This document shows positions 59,779 through 64,000 of a stretch of 64,000 bases of DNA, piece by piece. The notes beneath the pieces were generated by a model. That model saw only the letters and a list, made by a program, of their open reading frames with translations, made no database searches and was not told the DNA's origin. The position numbers and the translations under genes are program-made. Each line of letters starts with the position of its first letter. The stretch's first letter is position 1. This DNA is from C-114 sp963745405 (lineage in GTDB: Bacteria; Chloroflexota; Limnocylindria; Limnocylindrales; CSP1-4). The stretch spans positions 2,418,001-2,482,000 of the forward strand of contig CAVUWY010000002.1 of assembly GCA_963745405.1 (NCBI GenBank), given 5' to 3'.

Positions 59779-61373
59779 GGCGCCGCCTCGTCGCCGGCGT
59801 CGCGATCCGGCACCGGGTCGTCTCCCGGCGGCTCGACCGCCGGCACCCGGACGTGGAAGGCGAGTCCGCCGAGCGGACTCCGATCGGCGGTGACGGAGCC
59901 GCCCATCGCCTGGCTCAGGCCCTGGGCGACGGTGAGGCCGACCCCCATCCCCTGGCGCGACCGCTTCGTCGAGGGTCCCGCCCGGTAGAACTTCTCGAAC
60001 AGGTGGGGCAGGTCAGCGGCGGCCACGCCGGGCCCATCGTCCTCGACGACGATCTCGACCTGCCGTTCGTCGGGCACGCCGGCGGCGCGGATCCGGACCC
60101 GGTCACCGCCGTGGCGGACCCCGTTCTCCACGAGGTTGGTCAGCACCTCGTCGAGGTAGGTGTCGTCGACAAGGAGCGGCGGCAGGTCGTCCGGCAGCTC
60201 GACCTCGATCCGTCGGCCAGGCGGCATCCGTCCCACGACCCGACCGACGAGCTCGTCGAGGTCGTGCGGCTCGAGCTCCGGGTGAAGCATGCCGCCCTCG
60301 ATCCGGCTGAGGTCGAGCAGGTCGCGGACGAGCCGGTTCATCCGTTCCGCCTCGGCGTCGATCGTCCGGAGGGCATCGCTCCGCTCGGCTGCGGACAGAT
60401 CGACGGCCGGATCGAGCATGCTGCCCGCCGCCGCCCGGATGGTCGCCAACGGCGTGCGAAGGTCGTGGGAGACCGAGTCGAGGAGGGCCGTCTTGAGCGC
60501 CTCGCTGCGCCGGACCACCTCGGCATCGAGGGCCGCCCGGGCCAGCCGATCGCGATTGACGGCCTGGCCGAGCTGGTCGGCGGCGGCCGACAGGATGCGA
60601 GTCTCGGCGCGGTCCGGCTCGACCTCGCTCCGGGTCCGCAATGCCCAGAGTGAGCCGAGCACCTGTCCGGGCACCTCGATGCGGACGCGGTAGACGACCG
60701 AGCCCTCCCGGCGCCGTGCCGTCCCGGCTCCGACGTGGGTCCGGGCCCAGGTCGCCGGCTCGTCGCCGGGCTTGCGCTGGAGGACGACGAGCCAGTTCGG
60801 GACGGGCAGCGGTTCCTCGCCGCCGCTGTCGGCGACGATGCGCTCGTCGGCCCGGCCCGACCCGAGCCCGAGCCAGACGCGATCCATGCCGCTGACGCCC
60901 TTCAGCTGGTCGACGACGGCCCGGGCACCGCCGGCGAGGTCGTCGCTCGTGGCGAGCGAGCGGCTGATGCGGAACAGGGCGACCGCCTCGCGGGCCCGCT
61001 CGCTGACCTCGGCCGAGCGAGCGGCCTCCAGTGCCGCCAGCCGTCCGATGACGACCGCGACGACGAGGAACAGGAGGAGGTTGAGCCACTCGTTGGGGTC
61101 CGAGACGGTCAGCGTGTGGAGGGGCTGGACGAAGAGGAAGTCGTAGAGGAGGAACGAGGCGACCGCGGTCCCGATCGCAGCGATGGTCCCGCCGAACAGG
61201 CCCACGATGAGGACGGCGAGCAGGTAGACCGGTGCCGCGTAGGGGATGCCGAAGGCTGCCTGGACCGCCGCCACCGCGAGCGTCGCCCCGGCCAGCGCTC
61301 CGGCCACGATCGCAAGCGTGCGGCCCTGCCGCCGCTGCCAGCCGGGGCTCGGGCGGAGGCCACTCATCGTCAC
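59775..61373 (-). CDS. KdpD C-terminal half: DUF4118 membrane domain, GAF-like region and histidine kinase
   Basis: 532 residues from GTG 61373 (ATG 61367 is the alternative). The N-terminal membrane block of four segments ends with FLLYDFLFVQPLHTLTVSDP, the DUF4118 signature of KdpD. A GAF-like segment follows at about 130-280. The kinase has the H box LLDSVSHDLRTPLATIRAAAG, N box VLTNLVENGVRHG, and G boxes EDDGPGVAAADL and GMGVGLTVAQGLSQAMGG. This is KdpD without its N-terminal KdpD/USP part, which is the separate gene at 57.8 kb. A TACCAT -10 element ends eight bases before GTG 61373. Confidence 0.93.
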   Translation of the reverse strand: MTMSGLRPSPGWQRRQGRTLAIVAGALAGATLAVAAVQAAFGIPYAAPVYLLAVLIVGLFGGTIAAIGTAVASFLLYDFLFVQPLHTLTVSDPNEWLNLLLFLVVAVVIGRLAALEAARSAEVSERAREAVALFRISRSLATSDDLAGGARAVVDQLKGVSGMDRVWLGLGSGRADERIVADSGGEEPLPVPNWLVVLQRKPGDEPATWARTHVGAGTARRREGSVVYRVRIEVPGQVLGSLWALRTRSEVEPDRAETRILSAAADQLGQAVNRDRLARAALDAEVVRRSEALKTALLDSVSHDLRTPLATIRAAAGSMLDPAVDLSAAERSDALRTIDAEAERMNRLVRDLLDLSRIEGGMLHPELEPHDLDELVGRVVGRMPPGRRIEVELPDDLPPLLVDDTYLDEVLTNLVENGVRHGGDRVRIRAAGVPDERQVEIVVEDDGPGVAAADLPHLFEKFYRAGPSTKRSRQGMGVGLTVAQGLSQAMGGSVTADRSPLGGLAFHVRVPAVEPPGDDPVPDRDAGDEAAP

Positions 61374-61381
61374 GTCGTCGA

Positions 61382-61391
61382 ATGGTACGCT
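61382..61391. promoter_or_regulatory. Overlapping divergent -10 elements, kinase/dipeptidase
   Basis: Minus strand TACCAT (61387-61382) and plus strand TACGCT (61386-61391) share the central TA pair. The minus element leads to a near-leaderless GTG 61373. The plus element predicts a start near 61398 and a leader of 27 bases containing GGAGGAGG. Confidence 0.5.
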
Positions 61392-61424
61392 CGGGCACGA
61401 GGCTCAGGCGGAGGAGGACCAGCC

Positions 61425-62648
61425 ATCGCATCGACCGAGAGGCCGCTCCGCTCCGATCCCGGGACGACGGCCTACCGCTCCTTCCAGTACCTCGAGGCCG
61501 GCGTCGACTACCGCCCCTTCGAGCTGTCGACCGATCTCGACCGCGTCGAGCCGTTCGTCGTCGAGGTGAGCGAGGCCGAGGAGGAGCGGTCGCGGCGGCT
61601 CCTCCAGGACCACGTCTCGATCTCCCTCCACGACCACACCGAGATCGACCCGCTCGACCCCGCCGAGACCGACGCCTGGATCCGCGAGACCCGGATCGCG
61701 ACCGGCTACGCGGGCCTGGCCAGGTCCGGCCTCACCGCCGTATTCGAGAACTACGCCGACGGGGTCGCGACGATCACCTCCAAGAGCGGCTGGAAGTGGA
61801 CCGATGTCATCCACGACCTCGGCCTCCGCTACAGCGACTGGGCCCACCAGGACTTCGTCGTCCGGGCCGAGACGATCGCCGACATCGGGGAGGCCAAGGC
61901 GACCGGCCGGCTGGCGATGATCTCGGCCCTAGAGGCGGCCACGCCGATCGAGAACGAGCTCGACCGGATCGACGTCCTCTACGGCTTCGGGGTCCGGATG
62001 ATGGGCGTCGCCTACAGCGAGGGGAACCTGCTCGGGGCGGGCTGCCGGGAGACGACCGACGGAGGTCTGACCCACTTCGGGCGGCGGTCCGTCGACCGGA
62101 TGAACAAGCTCGGCCTCCTCATCGACGTCTCCCACTGCGGCGACCGGACCTCGCTCGAGGCGATCGAGGCGAGCCGCGTCCCCGTCTGCATCAGCCACTC
62201 CGGCTCACGGGTCCTGTGGCCGATCTCGAAATGCAAGCCCGACGACGTGATCCGGGCCTGCGCGGAGCGCGGCGGCATCATCGGGATCGAGGCTGCGCCG
62301 GGAACGACGATGACGACCGACGACCTCGTCGAGCACTCGATCGAGACGTTCATGCGCCACTTCGAGTACTGCGTCGAGCTCGTCGGGATCGACCACGTGA
62401 CGTTCGGGCCTGACACGTTCTTCGGTGACCATGCCGCCTCGTACGCCATCCCGGGCGGCGGACTCCTGGTGAGCGGCGACAGCGAGTACGACCGGATCGT
62501 GCCCGAGTACGTCAGGGGCCTCGAGAACCTCGGCGACTTCCCCAACATCGTCCGCTGGCTCGTCCGTCACGGCTACTCCGACGGCGATATCGCCAAGGCC
62601 ATCGGCGGCAACACGATGCGGGTCCTGGCCGAGGTCTGGACGGCCTGA
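61425..62648 (+). CDS. Membrane dipeptidase (peptidase M19), apparent ATC start
   Basis: 407 residues if translation begins at ATC 61425. M19 family signatures: SISLHDHTEIDPL (zinc histidines), LGAGCRETTDGGLTHFGRRS, LGLLIDVSHCGDRTSLEAIE, and PVCISHSGSRVLWP with the second histidine pair, and HVTFGPDTFFGD. The enzyme cleaves dipeptides, including some with D-residues. No ATG, GTG or TTG lies in frame near the obvious protein start. GGAGGAGG (61410-61417) is seven bases before ATC 61425, giving the usual spacing. Upstream codons would run into the divergent kinase gene. An ATG-to-ATC substitution, true ATC initiation or sequence error could explain it. Confidence 0.82.
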   Translation: MASTERPLRSDPGTTAYRSFQYLEAGVDYRPFELSTDLDRVEPFVVEVSEAEEERSRRLLQDHVSISLHDHTEIDPLDPAETDAWIRETRIATGYAGLARSGLTAVFENYADGVATITSKSGWKWTDVIHDLGLRYSDWAHQDFVVRAETIADIGEAKATGRLAMISALEAATPIENELDRIDVLYGFGVRMMGVAYSEGNLLGAGCRETTDGGLTHFGRRSVDRMNKLGLLIDVSHCGDRTSLEAIEASRVPVCISHSGSRVLWPISKCKPDDVIRACAERGGIIGIEAAPGTTMTTDDLVEHSIETFMRHFEYCVELVGIDHVTFGPDTFFGDHAASYAIPGGGLLVSGDSEYDRIVPEYVRGLENLGDFPNIVRWLVRHGYSDGDIAKAIGGNTMRVLAEVWTA

Positions 62649-62675
62649 CTGGCACCTCGGAGCGAGCCGACCTGC

Positions 62676-62681
62676 TACCCT
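62676..62681 (+). promoter_or_regulatory. -10 element TACCCT of the carA leader
   Basis: Predicts a transcript start near 62688, at the beginning of the structured PyrR-like leader. Confidence 0.5.
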
Positions 62682-62688
62682 TTGGGCG

Positions 62689-62747
62689 TTCCTTGGCGGC
62701 CGGTCCTGTGAGGCCGGCGTACCGGTCCCGTGAGGCCGGGAAGGAGG
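62689..62747 (+). promoter_or_regulatory. PyrR-binding-like leader with two GTGAGG loops and sequestered ribosome site
   Basis: Two adjacent hairpins present the loops TCCTGTGAGG (arms 62699-62703 and 62714-62718) and TCCCGTGAGG (arms 62722-62725 and 62736-62739). Both match the UCCxGxGAGG core known from PyrR-binding RNA. The 5' end TCCTT (62690-62694) is complementary to AAGGA inside the ribosome site AAGGAGG (62741-62747), so a closed form would hide it. This is what a UMP-dependent PyrR translational switch for pyrimidine synthesis should look like. The identification is by motif memory only. Confidence 0.7.
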
Positions 62748-62755
62748 CTCGTCCG

Positions 62756-62851
62756 ATGTCCGCGGCTGCCTGCGGCGCTCCGCTCAGGAGGCCGCCCCAC
62801 CGCTGCCGATGCGTCCGGATGGTGCCATTCCCCCCGTACCGCCCAGCGTGA
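62756..62851 (+). CDS. Upstream ORF of carA (31 residues), possible coupling peptide
   Basis: ATG 62756 lies eight bases after the strong AAGGAGG. The peptide is MSAAACGAPLRRPPHRCR followed by 13 more residues, Arg/Pro/Cys-rich, unlike a domain. Its TGA (62849-62851) overlaps GTG 62848, which is in the carA frame. Ribosomes ending the small ORF would be in place to restart on carA, so PyrR control of the leader would be passed on. Confidence 0.55.
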   Translation: MSAAACGAPLRRPPHRCRCVRMVPFPPYRPA

Positions 62852-64000
62852 TCGGCGTTCCTCGGCCGGCCTCCTCCGCCCTCGTCGATCCCCGTATCGG
62901 CGACGCTGGACCGGCCCTCCTGGTCCTCGAGGACGGGGCGATCTTCCCCGGCATCGCCTTCGGCGCGCCGGTGGCCGGCGGCGGCGACCTCGTCGTCAAC
63001 ACGAGCCAGACCGGCTACCAGGAGGTCTGCACGGATCCGTCCTATGCCGGCCAGGTCGTGGTCATGACCTATCCGCTCATCGGCAACTACGGCCGCCTCG
63101 TCGACGACGACCAGAGCGCCCGGCCGTGGCTGCGGGCCCTCGTCGTGGCCAACGCGACGGCCGCCATCCTCGACGACGCGCGACAGCTCGCGTCCCTCCT
63201 CCGTGAGTCAGGGATCCCGGCCATCGCCGGCGTCGATACGAGGGCGCTGGCCCGTCACCTGCGGGCCCACGGATCGCTCCGTGGGATCGTCACCGAGCCG
63301 GGGATGGTCGACCCCGAGGTCGCCCGCGCGGCGGCCCGGGTCGTTCCGCGCTGGGAGGACCAGGATTTCGTCGCCCAGGTGTCGCCGGCCGCGATCACCG
63401 AGCTGGGGAGTCCTGGCGAGAGCGGCCCCCTCATCGCGATCGTCGACTACGGACTCAAGGCGAACATCGCCCGCTCGCTGCGCCGCCGCGGCGCCCGGGT
63501 CAGGATCCTGCCTCACACGATCGCCCCGGCCGACGCCCTCGCCGCCGATGTCGATGGCCTGATCCTCTCGCCGGGTCCGGGAGACCCGGCGCGGCTGGAC
63601 GGCCCGGTCGCCCTCGCCCGGGCGGCCATCGACGACGGCCGGCCGCTGCTGGGGATCTGCCTCGGCCACCAGATCGTGGCCCGGGCGGCCGGGGCCGAGA
63701 CCCGCCGCCTGCGCTTCGGCCACCATGGCGCGAACCACCCCGTCCGCGACACGGACAGCGGCCTCGTCCAGGTGACCGCCCAGAACCACGAGGTGACGGT
63801 CGACGCGGCGAGCCTTCCGCGGGCCGGCGGCTTCCACGTCAGCCAGCTGAATCTCAACGACGGCTCCGTGGAGGGGCTCCGCCACCTGGAACTGCCGATC
63901 GAGACGGTCCAGTACCACCCGGAAGGCGCACCCGGGCCGCTCGATGCGCTGGCGGTGTTCGATCGGTTCCTCGCGGCGGCGGCGGTGCGGGCCGGGAGGG
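62848..64000 (+). CDS. carA: Carbamoyl-phosphate synthase small (glutaminase) subunit, 3' end outside window
   Basis: The frame is open from about 62809 to the window end. The usual N-terminus of CarA corresponds to PALLVLEDGAIFPGIAFGAP. Diagnostic pieces are NTSQTGYQEVCTDPSYAGQV, the class I glutaminase core LLGICLGHQIVARAAG (catalytic cysteine) and IETVQYHPEGAPGP (His and Glu). It releases ammonia from glutamine for carbamoyl phosphate in pyrimidine and arginine synthesis. I prefer GTG 62848, which overlaps the leader ORF stop in GTGA. ATG 62809 in the same frame is the alternative but has no ribosome site. Confidence 0.9.
   Translation, partial: MIGVPRPASSALVDPRIGDAGPALLVLEDGAIFPGIAFGAPVAGGGDLVVNTSQTGYQEVCTDPSYAGQVVVMTYPLIGNYGRLVDDDQSARPWLRALVVANATAAILDDARQLASLLRESGIPAIAGVDTRALARHLRAHGSLRGIVTEPGMVDPEVARAAARVVPRWEDQDFVAQVSPAAITELGSPGESGPLIAIVDYGLKANIARSLRRRGARVRILPHTIAPADALAADVDGLILSPGPGDPARLDGPVALARAAIDDGRPLLGICLGHQIVARAAGAETRRLRFGHHGANHPVRDTDSGLVQVTAQNHEVTVDAASLPRAGGFHVSQLNLNDGSVEGLRHLELPIETVQYHPEGAPGPLDALAVFDRFLAAAAVRAGR

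Noticed and set aside
62809..62811. ATG 62809 as the carA start
   Set aside because: Possible, but it has no ribosome site, adds a non-homologous N-terminus and lies inside the leader ORF. GTG 62848 overlaps that ORF's stop and fits local habit better.
1..64000. CRISPR arrays, insertion sequences, integrase or attachment sites
   Set aside because: No regularly spaced repeats, transposase or recombinase genes, or tRNA-end duplications were seen.

Overview
The window is about 70% G+C, almost fully coding, with genes on both strands. Many start codons are GTG, and many neighbouring genes overlap by four bases (GTGA, ATGA or TTGA). The gene set suggests an aerobic or facultative free-living heterotroph: split B12-dependent mutase, MeaB, acyl-CoA dehydrogenase, Kdp potassium pump, drug-type ABC exporters, a type 1 copper protein and many Gly/Ser/Thr-linked lipoproteins. 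The style fits a high-GC Chloroflexota lineage (Limnocylindria-like), with Actinomycetota as the main alternative. There is no rRNA or marker gene here to settle it. No CRISPR array, transposase, integrase or prophage was seen; the window reads as chromosomal core and accessory metabolism.

Layout. 1-4.4 kb: methyltransferase end, a MocR-type regulator, an orphan peptide/solute-binding lipoprotein. 4.4-10.7 kb: cupredoxin, an acetyltransferase/ABC exporter operon, nitroreductase with alpha/beta hydrolase, J-domain protein. 11-20.6 kb: FAD oxidoreductase, methylmalonyl-CoA mutase large subunit, DinB-like protein, thioredoxin with ArsR regulator, threonine dehydratase, membrane protein, META lipoprotein. 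20.6-27.6 kb: phospholipase-D-like enzyme, membrane proteins, two AI-2E permeases, a frameshifted MFS transporter, tRNA-Lys. 27.9-33.2 kb: SnoaL-TusA fusion, DsrE protein, repeat lipoprotein, large LuxR regulator. 33.2-43 kb: MMPL transporter, aldehyde dehydrogenase, thiolase, HTH-nuclease fusion, then an operon of mutase small subunit, MeaB, 3-hydroxyacyl-CoA dehydrogenase and acyl-CoA dehydrogenase. 43-52 kb: DrrAB-like ABC exporter with a MarR-toastrack regulator, FolE with SDR, HDAC-like hydrolase, pseudo-hydrolase, zincin, lipid kinase. 52-61.4 kb: Kdp region. 61.4-64 kb: M19 dipeptidase and carA behind a PyrR-like leader.

How the genes work together. The fatty acyl/propionyl-CoA genes (thiolase, acyl-CoA and hydroxyacyl-CoA dehydrogenases, mutase, MeaB) form a degradation module, although the mutase large subunit lies about 28 kb from its small subunit. 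The Kdp block carries pump genes kdpFABC plus an N-terminal KdpD sensor on one strand. The KdpD-like kinase and KdpE are convergent on the other strand, so the classical KdpD is split in two.

The strongest unexpected signal is in expression architecture. At about fifteen gene starts a TANNNT-like -10 element ends 6-8 bases before the start codon, which predicts leaderless mRNAs. At 50.65 kb one 7-bp element appears to serve two divergent genes whose start codons are only 19 bp apart. carA shows the opposite strategy: a structured PyrR-like leader, a strong Shine-Dalgarno sequence driving a 31-codon upstream ORF, and a GTGA overlap into carA.
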